A DNA stretch of 64,000 nucleotides from DASUNQ01 sp035536455 (GTDB lineage: Bacteria > Acidobacteriota > Thermoanaerobaculia > Multivoradales > UBA5704): positions 1 through 64,000 of the forward strand of contig DATLOC010000062.1 in the NCBI GenBank assembly GCA_035536455.1. Reading direction: 5' to 3'. Below are positions 7,467-16,535 of the stretch, in pieces. Positions within the stretch are counted from its first letter, which is position 1. Each line of letters begins with the position of its first letter. Position numbers and translations under genes: made by a program. The notes under the pieces are model-generated. The model was not told where the DNA came from. It did not search any database and saw nothing but the letters and a program-made list of their open reading frames with translations.

Positions 7467-9425
7467 ATGCGCAGGTCTTCGGCCTCCTGTCTCGCGGCCG
7501 CGACGCTCCTCGCCGTCGTCTCCACGCTCGCGGCCTGCGCCGGCGGCGGCGCGAGCCCCGCGGCGGCGCCTCCACGGGTGGAGCCGACGGCCGCCGCTGT
7601 TGCCGCCGGCGAGTGGCCAGCCTACGGCAACGACCCGGGCGGCTCGCGCTACTCGCCGCTGGCGCAGATCGACCGCGGCAACGTCGGCCGGCTGCGCCCC
7701 GCCTGGACGTTCCACACCGGGGCGCTAAAGCCCGCCACCGAGCTCAACGCAAAGGCCGCCTTCGAATCGACGCCGGTCGTCGCCGGCGGCACGCTCTACG
7801 TCACCTCGCCGTTCAACCAGGTCTTCGCCCTCGACCCTGTGACCGGCGCCGAGCGCTGGCGCTTCGACCCCGGCATCGACCGCGGCGGCTCCTACTCTGA
7901 GGTCACCTCGCGCGGCGTCGCCCTCTGGCGGAGCGCGGAGCCGGCGGGCGCCTGCGCGGCCCGCGTCCTCTTCGGCACTCTCGACGCTCGCCTCATCGCC
8001 CTCGACGCGGCGGACGGCCGCCCTTGCGCGGACTTCGGCCGCGGCGGCGAGGTCGACCTCACGGCGGGGGTCGAGGTCGTGGACCGCGGCGACTACCAGG
8101 TGACCTCGGCGCCGACGGTGATCGGCGACCTCGTCGTCGTCGGCTCGTCGATCGGCGACAACGGCCGCTACGACAAGGAGCGCGGCGTCGTGCGCGCCTA
8201 CGACGTCCGCACCGGCGCGCTGCGCTGGAGCTGGGACCCGCTCCTGCCCGGCGCCGGCAAGACGGGGGCGGCGAACGCCTGGTCGACGATCTCCGCCGAC
8301 CCCGAGCACGGCCTGGTCTTCGTGCCGACCGGCAGCGCCAGCCCCGACTACTTCGGCGGCCTGCGCCCCGGCGAGAACCGCCACGCCAACTCGGTCGTCG
8401 CCCTCCGCGCCGCCACCGGCGAGCTGGTTTGGAGCTTCCAGGTCGTCCACCACGACCTCTGGGACTACGACGTCGCGGCGCAGCCGCTGCTCGTCACCGT
8501 GCCGCGCGGCGGCGCCGAGGTGCCGGCGGTGGCGGTGAACACCAAGATGGGCAACCTCTTCCTGCTCCACCGCGAGACCGGCGAGCCGCTCTACGGCGTC
8601 GAGGAGCGGCCGGTACCGGCGAGCGATGTCGCCGGCGAGCAGGCCGCCGCGACGCAGCCATTTTCCGCCAACCCGCCCCTCGTCCCGCAGCGCTTCGCCG
8701 CCGGCGAGCTCTTCGCGCTGACACCCGGAGACCGCGAGAGCTGCGAGGCGCTGCTGCGCGGGGCGCGCAACGAGGGGATGTTCACGCCGCCGAGCCTCGG
8801 CGGCACGCTGGTCTACCCCGGCAACGCCGGCGGCGTCGCCTGGGGTGGCGCGGCCTGGGACCCCGAGCGCGACCTGATGCTGGTCAACACCATCCGCCTC
8901 GCCTTCCTGGTGCGGCTCATCCCGCGCGAGGAGATGGCGGCGCGGCGCGCCGAGGCCGCGAACAACCGCCTGCGGGGCGAGTTCGGGAGCCAGCGCGGCA
9001 CCCCGTACGGCATGTACCGCGAGCCCTTCATCGCCCAGAGCGGTCTCCCCTGCACGCCGCCGCCCTGGGGGACGCTCGTGGCGGTCGACCTCGCAACCGG
9101 CGAGAAGCGGTGGGAGGTGCCGAACGGCGTCGCCGAGCTGCCTGGCGGCAAGAAGATCGACGGCCTGCCCGGCTTCGGCGGGCCGCTGGTCACCGGCGGC
9201 GGGCTCGTCTTCCTCTCCGCCGCCTTCCGCGACGACCGCCTGCGCGCCTACGACGTGGAGACCGGCAAGGTGCTCTGGGAGGCGGCGCTCCCGGCCGGCG
9301 GCCAGGCGACGCCGATGACCTACCTCGGCCGCGACGGCAAGCAGTACGTCGTGATCGCCGCCGGCGGCCACGGCAAGGCCGGCACCCGCCAGGGCGACTC
9401 GCTGGTCGCCTTCGCCCTGCCCTGA
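7467..9425 (+). CDS. PQQ-dependent (quinoprotein) dehydrogenase, lipoprotein
   Basis: A 652-residue quinoprotein with the eight-bladed propeller repeats of PQQ-dependent glucose/alcohol dehydrogenases. Recognisable segments are WPAYGNDPGGSRYSPL near the mature N-terminus, WTFHTGAL, HHDLWDYDVAAQPLL in the middle and GGQATPMTY near the end. A signal peptide ends in a LAAC lipobox (Cys24), so it is probably anchored in the periplasm. The ATG at 7467 has GGAGG upstream at 7453-7457. The likely activity is oxidation of a sugar or alcohol with electrons to quinone. No separate cytochrome domain is seen. Substrate unknown. Confidence 0.9.
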   Translation: MRRSSASCLAAATLLAVVSTLAACAGGGASPAAAPPRVEPTAAAVAAGEWPAYGNDPGGSRYSPLAQIDRGNVGRLRPAWTFHTGALKPATELNAKAAFESTPVVAGGTLYVTSPFNQVFALDPVTGAERWRFDPGIDRGGSYSEVTSRGVALWRSAEPAGACAARVLFGTLDARLIALDAADGRPCADFGRGGEVDLTAGVEVVDRGDYQVTSAPTVIGDLVVVGSSIGDNGRYDKERGVVRAYDVRTGALRWSWDPLLPGAGKTGAANAWSTISADPEHGLVFVPTGSASPDYFGGLRPGENRHANSVVALRAATGELVWSFQVVHHDLWDYDVAAQPLLVTVPRGGAEVPAVAVNTKMGNLFLLHRETGEPLYGVEERPVPASDVAGEQAAATQPFSANPPLVPQRFAAGELFALTPGDRESCEALLRGARNEGMFTPPSLGGTLVYPGNAGGVAWGGAAWDPERDLMLVNTIRLAFLVRLIPREEMAARRAEAANNRLRGEFGSQRGTPYGMYREPFIAQSGLPCTPPPWGTLVAVDLATGEKRWEVPNGVAELPGGKKIDGLPGFGGPLVTGGGLVFLSAAFRDDRLRAYDVETGKVLWEAALPAGGQATPMTYLGRDGKQYVVIAAGGHGKAGTRQGDSLVAFALP

Positions 9426-9435
9426 GGCTCGCCGC

Positions 9436-11574
9436 TTACGCCGCCGGCCGCCGGAGCTTGCGCGGGGCGGCGCGGCGCCGGCCCCGCCGCCCGTCGCGGA
9501 CGCCGCGGCGGACCGCGCGCAACGCTGCGTGCAGCTGCTCCCGCTGCGGCGCGGACAGCTCCATGCCGCCGAAGCTCTCGCGCAGGTAGAGGTCGACGAT
9601 GCGGGCGGCGGGCGCGGCGACCTCGGGGTGGCGGCGGGCGGCCTCGCCGCGCAAGGCGAGGGGGGCGAGCGACGGCGGCAGGCGGGCCCCCTCGCGCTCC
9701 AGCCGGCGGCGGAGGGCGCGGTAGGCGGCGGTGGCGGTGAGCGGCGGGCGGTGGCGGAGCCAGACGAGCGCGAGCGCCGCGCCGAGCACGGCCGCGGCGA
9801 TCAGCCAGGGCCAGAGCTCGCCGGCGCCGGGGGCCTCGACCCCGGGCGCGTCCGGCGCCGGCACCTCGGCGGGCGCTTCCGGCGCCTCCGGCGGGCACGG
9901 CGCCGCCGCGTCCGGCCGGTCGAAGAGGCCCTTGATCTCCAGCCAGAGCGAGCGCAGGGTGCGGAAGATGGTGAGCTGGTCGTAGAGCCCGAAGGTCAGG
10001 ACGTAGCGGTCCCAGCGGAAGAGCAGGAAGTCGTAGGCCTGCCGCACGACGGCGAAGGCCCCCTCGGCGCTCGCCACCGGCCGCCCGGCCGGCGGCGTCG
10101 GGTCGAAGGCGCGCCAACCCGCCCCCGGCAGATAGGCCTCCACCCAGGCGTGCGCGTTGGCGTCGCGCACGATGTAGTAGCCCTCGAAGACGTTGTACTC
10201 GCCGCCCAAGAAGCCGGTCACCAGGCGGGCCGGCACCCCCTCGGCGCGCAGCATCAGCACCATCGCCGAGGCGAAGTACTCGCACTGGCCGCTGCGGTAG
10301 GTGAAGAGGAAGTCCTCGATCGGGTTGTCGGTCCCGCGGCCGGTGAAGTCGGCGGTGTAGGCATACTGCTGGGTGAGGTGCGCCTCGAGGCGGCGGATGC
10401 GCTCCGCGGGCGGTCCCTCCCCCATCACCCGCGACGCCAGCTCGGCGATGCGCGGCGTCACCCCGCCGCGGTCGAGCGTCCGGTCTTCAGCCGCCGGCGC
10501 CGGGCCGCTCGCCGCGTCCACCGGCCGCGCCGCCATCCCCACCTTGTAGTAGAGGGTCTCGACCGGGACGTACGGCAGGGAGACCGCGCCGCCGCGGTCG
10601 ACGTCGAGCGCCGACGACACCGTCGGCTCGACGACCAGCGTCTCGACCGGCAGCGGCAGGCTGGAGCTGCGCATCGGCTGGCGCCAGATCTCGACCCAGG
10701 CGATCGGCTCCCCCGGCACCAGCCAGAAGCGGACGCCGCGGCGCCGCTGCAGCTCCCCGGCCTTCGGCGAGCGGCCCCAGCGGCCGCCGTCGTAGATCTC
10801 GTGGGTCGCCGCCTTGAAGCGCATCTCCTCGACCGGCTGCACGCCGCGCTCGAACTGCAGCCGCAGCGCCACCTCGCGGCTCTCGCGGATCTGGCCGATC
10901 GAGTCGAGCGTCACCTCCTCGGTGAAGCCGGCGGCCTCGATCGTGCTCCCCATGGGCGGCGCGCCGCGGCCGACGATGTAGGGGGCGCGCAGGCGCGGCA
11001 GGGTGGCGAAGAGCGGGATCGCGAGGACGGCGCTCGCCACGGTGGCGAGCGCCAGGAAGCCGCGCAGCGGCAGGCGCGGCCCGGCCGGCTCGTGCCGCCC
11101 GAAGCCGGCCAGCACGTGGAGGTAGGCGAAGCGGGCGAGGAGGAAGAGCGCCAGGCCGGCGAAGGCGAGCAGGTAGAGGACGATCGACGGATGGACGCTG
11201 GTGCCCATCGCAGCCAGGAAGAGGAAGAAGACGCCGAGCGCCGCCTGCCACTTGTCGCGCTCGCGGCGCAGGGCGAAGAGCTTGACCGCGAGGGCGAAGA
11301 GCGCGAGGTCGAGCACCGGCCCGACCAGGCGGCCGCGGCCGAGGGCGAAGACGTCGAAGACGAAGAACGGCAGGTAGGCCAGTCCGAGGACGTTCATCCC
11401 CCAGGTGGGCAGCCAGCGAGGCTCCTCGCGCCAGGCGCGGTGCAGGCACCAGCCGACGGCCGCGAGGTAGGCGAGGAGGAACGGCCAGCGCACCATCTCA
11501 TTGAACGGCAGCGGCAGCGGCGCGAGGAACGCCAGCGCCCCGAGCAGCAGCCGCTTCTCGCGGGCGAAGCTCAC
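9436..11574 (-). CDS. TgpA-like membrane transglutaminase (DUF3488 / DUF4129)
   Basis: A 712-residue protein with about six N-terminal membrane helices, a periplasmic transglutaminase-like domain and a further membrane helix with a DUF4129-like tail. The catalytic triad is visible: Cys431 in SGQCEYFASAM, His475 in NAHAWVEAYLPG and Asp491 in FDPTPPAG. The start is GTG at 11574, overlapping the TGA of the upstream DUF58 gene as GTGA. DUF58 plus TgpA-type transglutaminase is a conserved pair in bacteria, usually with a MoxR ATPase. Here the nearest MoxR genes are at 32.8 and 38.1 kb. Role probably in cell-envelope protein processing. Confidence 0.88.
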   Translation of the reverse strand: MSFAREKRLLLGALAFLAPLPLPFNEMVRWPFLLAYLAAVGWCLHRAWREEPRWLPTWGMNVLGLAYLPFFVFDVFALGRGRLVGPVLDLALFALAVKLFALRRERDKWQAALGVFFLFLAAMGTSVHPSIVLYLLAFAGLALFLLARFAYLHVLAGFGRHEPAGPRLPLRGFLALATVASAVLAIPLFATLPRLRAPYIVGRGAPPMGSTIEAAGFTEEVTLDSIGQIRESREVALRLQFERGVQPVEEMRFKAATHEIYDGGRWGRSPKAGELQRRRGVRFWLVPGEPIAWVEIWRQPMRSSSLPLPVETLVVEPTVSSALDVDRGGAVSLPYVPVETLYYKVGMAARPVDAASGPAPAAEDRTLDRGGVTPRIAELASRVMGEGPPAERIRRLEAHLTQQYAYTADFTGRGTDNPIEDFLFTYRSGQCEYFASAMVLMLRAEGVPARLVTGFLGGEYNVFEGYYIVRDANAHAWVEAYLPGAGWRAFDPTPPAGRPVASAEGAFAVVRQAYDFLLFRWDRYVLTFGLYDQLTIFRTLRSLWLEIKGLFDRPDAAAPCPPEAPEAPAEVPAPDAPGVEAPGAGELWPWLIAAAVLGAALALVWLRHRPPLTATAAYRALRRRLEREGARLPPSLAPLALRGEAARRHPEVAAPAARIVDLYLRESFGGMELSAPQREQLHAALRAVRRGVRDGRRGRRRAAPRKLRRPAA

Positions 11575-12596
11575 GCGGCCCCCCCGGTGGCCGCGGGGGC
11601 GGCGAGCTTGCGCGGCTCCATCGCCACCCGCAGCTCCGGCACGCGCGGGTCGCCGCCGGCGAGCGGCTCGGGGCGGCGGGCCACCGGGCCGATCAGCGCC
11701 AGCGCCTCGAGCACCGCCACCCGCTGGCGCGCCCCGGCGGCGAAGGGCAGGGTCCGGTCGCGGGTAACGAGCTGCACCTCGTAGCCGCGGGCGAGGGCGT
11801 CGACGGCGGCCGTCGCGGCCTCCGAGACCAGGCGCTCGAAGCGCTGCCGCGCCGCCTCGTCGGGCAGGTCGCCTACGCCGTTGTCGAAGACCACCGCCAA
11901 CCGCCGGCTGCGCTCGGCCTCGCGCTCCATGAAGACCAGCTCGCCGGTGCGCGCCGTCTGCTTCCAGTGGATGCTGCGCGGGTCGTCGCCGCGGCGGAAG
12001 GTGCGCAGGGCGTGGAGGTCGTGCCCCCAGCCGGCGCGGCGGGTCGTCTGGTGGCCGATCGGCGAGGCGCCGTCGCGGCGCGGCGGCGCGGCCCCGAAGA
12101 GCTCGGGGTAGACGACGAGCTCGCTCGCGTTGCGGAAGCGGACGCCCTTCTGGAAGAGGCCGAAGGGGAAGAGGCTGGTGACGTGCGCCGCCGGGAAGGG
12201 GTGGCGGCCGCGGGCGCCGAGCAGCAGCTCGAGCTGGCCGCGGCTGCGCCCGCGCCGCGGCAGGTACGGAACGAGGAGCGGCTGCCCCTGCCGCCCGAGC
12301 GAGACGAGGAGGAGCCACCGCCCGGCCAGGCGCCCGGTGTTGTGCAGCCGCAGGCCGACGCTGAAGGGTGTGTTGGCGAAGACCTCGTGCGGTGGGTCGA
12401 GCTCGACCGCCAGCCCGCGCACGTTGGCGCGCGACGTCACCCCCGACACCAGCAGCGCGCCGAGCATCACCGCCAGCACCATGTAGAGGGCGTTGTTCCC
12501 CGTGTTCGTCGCCGCCACCGCCGTCACCAGAGCCAGCAGCACGTACCACAGCCCCACCTGGGTGATCCGGATGCCTTCGGGAACGGTGCGGGCCAT
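11571..12596 (-). CDS. DUF58 domain protein
   Basis: A 341-residue DUF58 protein: two N-terminal membrane helices (residues about 10-50), a beta-rich middle, and the DUF58 core with FRRGDDPRSIHWKQTARTGELVFMEREAE, an integrin-like segment found in MoxR-associated operons. The ATG at 12596 is preferred over TTG at 12605 because an AAGG lies upstream at suitable spacing. Translationally coupled to the transglutaminase gene by a GTGA overlap. The family's molecular function is poorly defined. Genomic context links it to MoxR chaperone-like ATPases and envelope assembly. Confidence 0.88.
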   Translation of the reverse strand: MARTVPEGIRITQVGLWYVLLALVTAVAATNTGNNALYMVLAVMLGALLVSGVTSRANVRGLAVELDPPHEVFANTPFSVGLRLHNTGRLAGRWLLLVSLGRQGQPLLVPYLPRRGRSRGQLELLLGARGRHPFPAAHVTSLFPFGLFQKGVRFRNASELVVYPELFGAAPPRRDGASPIGHQTTRRAGWGHDLHALRTFRRGDDPRSIHWKQTARTGELVFMEREAERSRRLAVVFDNGVGDLPDEAARQRFERLVSEAATAAVDALARGYEVQLVTRDRTLPFAAGARQRVAVLEALALIGPVARRPEPLAGGDPRVPELRVAMEPRKLAAPAATGGAA

Positions 12597-12671
12597 GGCG
12601 GGCAAACCTTGCGTTCAGAGCAAGATAACAGAGACGAGCGGGGCGAAGTTGGTAAACTCTCCGCGAGCCAT

Positions 12672-13181
12672 ATGGACGAGGTCGCCAAGCTGTTGAACGA
12701 GCTCCTCGGCGCCGGCGTGATCACCGACTACGCGCTCTTCGGGGCCGCCGCTCAGATGCGCTACGCGGAGCCGGTGGCGACCCTCGACGTGGACGTCCTC
12801 GTCGTCGTGCCGTCGCCGGACCGCATCGACCTCCTGGCACCGATCTATACGTTTTGCGCCGGCAAGGGATACCAGCCCGAGGGCGAGGCAGTCCGGGTAG
12901 GGGCCTGGCCCGTCCAGTTCATCCCCGCTTTCGATGCGCTGACGCACGAGGCGCTGGAGCAGGCGGAACCGGTCGACTTCGAAGGCGTGCCGCTGCGGGT
13001 GGTCCGCGCCGATCACCTCGCGGCGATCGCCCTCGCCACCGGCCGGGCGAAAGACTTCGCCCGCGTCCTGGCGCTGCTCGAGTCGCGGAGTGTCACTCCT
13101 GGCGCCGTCGCCTCGCTCGCGGAGCGGCATGGCCTCACCGACGCCTGGAAGCGCTTCGAGCGAAGGTTCCTCGATGAGTGA
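12672..13181 (+). CDS. Nucleotidyltransferase-fold protein
   Basis: A 169-residue protein with the signature of small nucleotidyltransferase-fold proteins: FGAAAQMRYAEPVATLDVDVLV at the N-terminal third, in which the LDVDVLV strand carries the metal-binding Asp pair. Such proteins often pair with a small partner in toxin-antitoxin-like modules. The ATG at 12672 starts 8 residues before the first helix. It overlaps the following small gene by 8 bp, so the two are cotranslated. Whether it is an active transferase (AbiEii-like) is not shown. Confidence 0.72.
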   Translation: MDEVAKLLNELLGAGVITDYALFGAAAQMRYAEPVATLDVDVLVVVPSPDRIDLLAPIYTFCAGKGYQPEGEAVRVGAWPVQFIPAFDALTHEALEQAEPVDFEGVPLRVVRADHLAAIALATGRAKDFARVLALLESRSVTPGAVASLAERHGLTDAWKRFERRFLDE

Positions 13182-13365
13182 CGTCGAGAAGCTGCTGGAG
13201 CGCCAAGCCCGCTGGCAGGAGTCGCGCCGCCTGCTCTCCTGGCCCGAGAAGCTGCGCTTGGCTGCGGCTGCTCGAGAGACGTTGTGTCAGTTCGCCAAGC
13301 TACGGGCACAAGAGCAGAAGAAACGGGCACCGGAAGCTCGCGCCACGAAGCTCGCGCAGGACTAA
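13174..13365 (+). CDS. Small charged protein, partner of nucleotidyltransferase
   Basis: A 63-residue basic helical protein (LLSWPEKLRLAAAARETL in the middle, Lys/Arg/Glu-rich C-terminus). The start codon lies within the preceding gene (ATGAGTGA overlap of 8 bp), so expression should be coupled. No known domain recognised. The tight overlap with a nucleotidyltransferase-fold gene suggests a two-gene module of toxin-antitoxin type, but no activity can be assigned. Confidence 0.65.
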   Translation: MSDVEKLLERQARWQESRRLLSWPEKLRLAAAARETLCQFAKLRAQEQKKRAPEARATKLAQD

Positions 13366-13375
13366 CCGGCCTGGC

Positions 13376-14869
13376 TTAAGACCAGAACCGCACGACCGTC
13401 TGGTAACTGCTCGTCTGCCCGGCGGTGTCGGTGACGGTCAAGGTCACGGGGTACTCGCCGGGGCCCTTGGGGTAGCCGTGGCGCGCCGTCGCCTTGGCGG
13501 CGGTGGTGTTGTCGCCGAAGGACCAGGTGTAGGCGCCGATCCCCATGTCGTCGCTCGAGCGGGTGGCGTCGAAGCTGCACGTGTAGCGGTTGATGTTGCA
13601 GCTCATGGTGAAGTAGGCGACCGGCGGATCGTCGTTCGAGTCGGCGCCGGCGGCGGCGTAGAGCAGGAGGTCGGGCGAGCCCTCGCCGGCGGCGCCGACC
13701 GCGACCTCGGTGGCCGCGTCCACGAGCGCCATCTGCACGACGTCCGGCGTCGCCTCGCGGTGGTCGGCGAGGTAGAGGGCGGCGGCGGCCGCGGCGTGCG
13801 GGGCCGCCATCGACGTGCCGGTGATCGCCAGGCTGTCCACGTTGCTGCGGATGAAGGCCGAGACGATCTGGTAGCCCGGCGCGAAGAGATCGACACAGGG
13901 GCCGAAGTTTGAGTAGCTCCAGCGCTGGTCGAGAGCGTTGCTGGCGCCGACCGTGATCGCTTCGGGCAGGCGCGCCGGCGAGGAGGTGCAGGCGTCGGCC
14001 ATGCGGTTGCCGGCCGCCACGGTGTAGGTGATGCCGGCGCGGATCGAGCTGCGCACCGCGTCGTCGAGCGGGATCGAGCTCAGCGTCTCGAGGCTGATGT
14101 TGGCCACCGCCTTCCAGCGCTTCGACGCCGGCCCCGACTGGTGGGCCTGGTAGTTCGCCGTCACCCACTCGATGCCGCTGATCAGCCAGGAGACGGCGCT
14201 GAAGCCGCTGCAGTCGGCGATCCGCACGGGGTGGAGGGTGACGCCCTTGGCGCCGCCGTAGGTCGTGCCGCCGATGATGCCGGCGACGTGGGTGCCGTGG
14301 CCGTGACAGTCCTCGGTGCCGCGCCCGTCGGTGATCGCGGTGAAGCCGTTCGCCGTGTCGACGCGGCCGGCGAAATCGGCGTGCGTGCTGAGGATGCCGG
14401 TGTCGAGGACGTAGACGTGGATGCCGGCGCCGTTGGCGCCGTAGCTGTAGGCGCCGTCGAGGCCGGCGGGGCGCTGGTCGATGCGGTCGAGGCCCCAGGA
14501 GGGCGGGGCCTGCTGGGTCGTCGCCAGCTCGACGCGGCCGTCCTCGGCGACGTAGGCGACGCGGCTGTCGGCGGCCAGGGCGCCGGCCTGCTCGGCGCTG
14601 GCCTGGATGACGAAGCCCTTGAAGACGCGCTCGAAGCTGCGCGTGGGCCGGCCGCCGTAGCGCAGGCCGAGGGCGTTGGCCACCTCGGGCACGCTGGGAC
14701 CGTCGAGGAGCGAGCCGCCCGCTTCCCGCGCGGCGCTCTCCTGCAGCTTCACGATGTACTGCCCGCGGATCGGATCGGGGCTCGCGACCACGCCATCGGC
14801 CACCGCGGCGGTGGCGGAGGCCAGGAGGATCGCCACCAGGATGGTCGGGGTCATGGTCGTGGTTCGCAT
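13376..14869 (-). CDS. Secreted S8 (subtilisin-family) protease with PKD domain
   Basis: A 497-residue secreted serine protease. Order: signal peptide (1-25), I9-type propeptide (about 35-115), S8 catalytic domain (about 125-400) with Asp156 in YVLDTGI, His191 in HGHGTHVAG and Ser353 in GTSMAAPHAA, then a C-terminal PKD-type beta domain (about 410-497, containing YTWSFGDN). The architecture is like proteinase K/aqualysin-type exported enzymes. The ATG at 14869 has GAGGG upstream; an in-frame TTG at 14917 lacks such a site and would put charged residues before the signal peptide. Monocistronic, transcribed away from the response regulator gene. Confidence 0.94.
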   Translation of the reverse strand: MRTTTMTPTILVAILLASATAAVADGVVASPDPIRGQYIVKLQESAAREAGGSLLDGPSVPEVANALGLRYGGRPTRSFERVFKGFVIQASAEQAGALAADSRVAYVAEDGRVELATTQQAPPSWGLDRIDQRPAGLDGAYSYGANGAGIHVYVLDTGILSTHADFAGRVDTANGFTAITDGRGTEDCHGHGTHVAGIIGGTTYGGAKGVTLHPVRIADCSGFSAVSWLISGIEWVTANYQAHQSGPASKRWKAVANISLETLSSIPLDDAVRSSIRAGITYTVAAGNRMADACTSSPARLPEAITVGASNALDQRWSYSNFGPCVDLFAPGYQIVSAFIRSNVDSLAITGTSMAAPHAAAAAALYLADHREATPDVVQMALVDAATEVAVGAAGEGSPDLLLYAAAGADSNDDPPVAYFTMSCNINRYTCSFDATRSSDDMGIGAYTWSFGDNTTAAKATARHGYPKGPGEYPVTLTVTDTAGQTSSYQTVVRFWS

Positions 14870-14994
14870 CGTTTTGCCCTCGTCTTGGATCGCTTGGCGG
14901 ATTGATTTCCGCGACAAGGGCAGCCTAGGGAGCGGAGCGAGGGCGCTCGATCAGCGGGACGCCGTACCTCGCATCGGCCTTCGCGACCTCGCGC

Positions 14995-15013
14995 TGTCGG
15001 TGCGTGTCCTACA
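14995..15013 (-). promoter_or_regulatory. 19-bp imperfect palindrome upstream of response regulator (motif copy 1)
   Basis: The minus strand reads TGTAGGACACGCACCGACA: half-sites TGTAGG and CCGACA around a 7-bp centre. Two more copies occur before the kinase genes at 19385 and 31081. Located 81 bp before the start of the response regulator at 15094. The three-fold occurrence only before signalling genes suggests a transcription factor site. Confidence 0.65.
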
Positions 15014-15093
15014 GCGGTTCACGGCGCCCGCCGATCGGTGGCACAATCGAGGACGACCCCTGCCCGGGGCCATCGATCTTTTTTGGAGAGGTA

Positions 15094-15777
15094 ATGCCGG
15101 TCTCGATCGTGTTGGCAGAGGATCACGCAGTCGTCCGCCAGGGAATCCGCGCGCTGCTCGAGAGGGAGCCGGACCTCTCGGTCGTCGGCGAGGCCGCCGA
15201 CGGGCTCGAAGCCGTCGACCTGGTGGAGCGCACGCAGCCCGACGTGCTCCTGCTCGACCTCACGATGCCGGGACTGGACGGCCTCGACGTCGCGCTCCGG
15301 GTGAGCCGGCGCTCACCGCGGACGCGGATCGTCATCCTCTCCGTGCACGCCAGCGAGGCCATCATCGTCCAAGCCCTGCGCAACGGCGCCGCGGCCTACG
15401 TGCTCAAGGAGTCGAGCGGGACCGAGCTCGTCCGGGCGATCCGCGAAGTGTTGGCGGGACGGCGCTACCTCAGCCCGCCGCTTTCCGACCGGGCGGTCGA
15501 GGCCTACCTGGCGCGGGCCGGCGAGACCAAGGGCGACCTCTACGCCAGCCTCACCGATCGCGAGCGGCAGGTGCTCCACCTCGCGGCCGAAGGGCTGAGC
15601 AACCCGGCCATCGCCGAGAGGTTGGGCATCGGCTCCCGCACCGCGGAGACCCATCGCGCCCACGTCATGAAAAAGCTCGGCCTGCGCAGCCGCCGGGACC
15701 TGATCCTCTACGCCGTGCGCCGCGGGCTCATCTCGCCGGGGCCAGACGGCAGCCTTCCTCCAGACTCAAGTACGTAG
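15094..15777 (+). CDS. NarL/LuxR-type response regulator
   Basis: A 227-residue response regulator: REC domain (1-120) with phospho-acceptor Asp55 in LLLDLTMPG and Lys in LKESSG, then a LuxR-type helix-turn-helix (about 145-210; LTDREREVL-like segment LTDRERQVLHLAAEG and GIGSRTAETHRAHVMKKLG). The ATG at 15094 follows GGAGAGG. Upstream lies a copy of the 19-bp palindrome, so it may regulate itself. A second NarL-type regulator follows on the same strand. A candidate to bind the palindrome, by context only. Confidence 0.93.
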   Translation: MPVSIVLAEDHAVVRQGIRALLEREPDLSVVGEAADGLEAVDLVERTQPDVLLLDLTMPGLDGLDVALRVSRRSPRTRIVILSVHASEAIIVQALRNGAAAYVLKESSGTELVRAIREVLAGRRYLSPPLSDRAVEAYLARAGETKGDLYASLTDRERQVLHLAAEGLSNPAIAERLGIGSRTAETHRAHVMKKLGLRSRRDLILYAVRRGLISPGPDGSLPPDSST

Positions 15778-15892
15778 CTCCGCGGCGAAAACTCCGGCGA
15801 TCCCCGGATAGACGGTCCGCGCTCCGCCTCCTAGGCTCGGGAGCGAGGGGGGAGTTGCGAAGAACGACACGTTTCTCGCCTCGAAACCACCC

Positions 15893-16522
15893 ATGATCAA
15901 GATCCTCGTTGCCGACGACCACGCGATCCTCCGCGAGGGGCTCAAGCGCATCGTCGAAGCCGCGGGCCTGGTGGTGGTCGCCGAGGCGGCCACCGGCCAC
16001 GAGGCGCTGGAGAAGGCGCGCGAGACCCAGCCCGACGTCGTGCTCCTCGACGTCTCGATGCCGGGCAAGGGCGGGCTCGAGACGGCGCAGGAGCTCAAGG
16101 AGCGCCACCCGCGCCTGCGCGTCCTCGTGCTCACCGTCCACCCCGAAGACCACTACGCCGTGCGCTGCCTCAAAGGGGGCGCCGACGGCTACCTGACCAA
16201 GGACATCGCCGCCACCGAGCTCGTCGCGGCGATCCAGAAGGTCTACCGCGGCGGCAAGTACATCAGCCCGACCCTCGCCGAGCGGCTCGCCGAGAGCCTC
16301 GGCCCCGGCTTCGGCAGCGCCCCGCACGCGGCGCTCTCGAACCGCGAGTTCGAGGTCTTGCGGCGGCTCGGCGCCGGCCAGACGGTGGGGCGGATCGCCG
16401 GGGAGCTCCACCTCTCGGTCAAGACCGTGAGCACCTACCGCGCGCGCATCCTCGAGAAGATGAACATGAAGACGACCGCCGAGATCATGCGCTACGCGGT
16501 CGAGCAGGGACTGAGTGCGTGA
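15893..16522 (+). CDS. NarL/LuxR-type response regulator
   Basis: A 209-residue response regulator with REC domain (Asp53 in LLDVSMPGKGG) and LuxR-type DNA-binding domain (LSNREFEVLRRLG, LSVKTVSTYRARILEKM). About 35-40% similar by eye to the regulator at 15094, so probably an old duplication. A 115-bp gap separates the two and no palindrome is visible in it. Convergent with the kinase-like gene at 16536-17300. Confidence 0.93.
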   Translation: MIKILVADDHAILREGLKRIVEAAGLVVVAEAATGHEALEKARETQPDVVLLDVSMPGKGGLETAQELKERHPRLRVLVLTVHPEDHYAVRCLKGGADGYLTKDIAATELVAAIQKVYRGGKYISPTLAERLAESLGPGFGSAPHAALSNREFEVLRRLGAGQTVGRIAGELHLSVKTVSTYRARILEKMNMKTTAEIMRYAVEQGLSA

Positions 16523-16535
16523 GCGCGCCGGCGAG

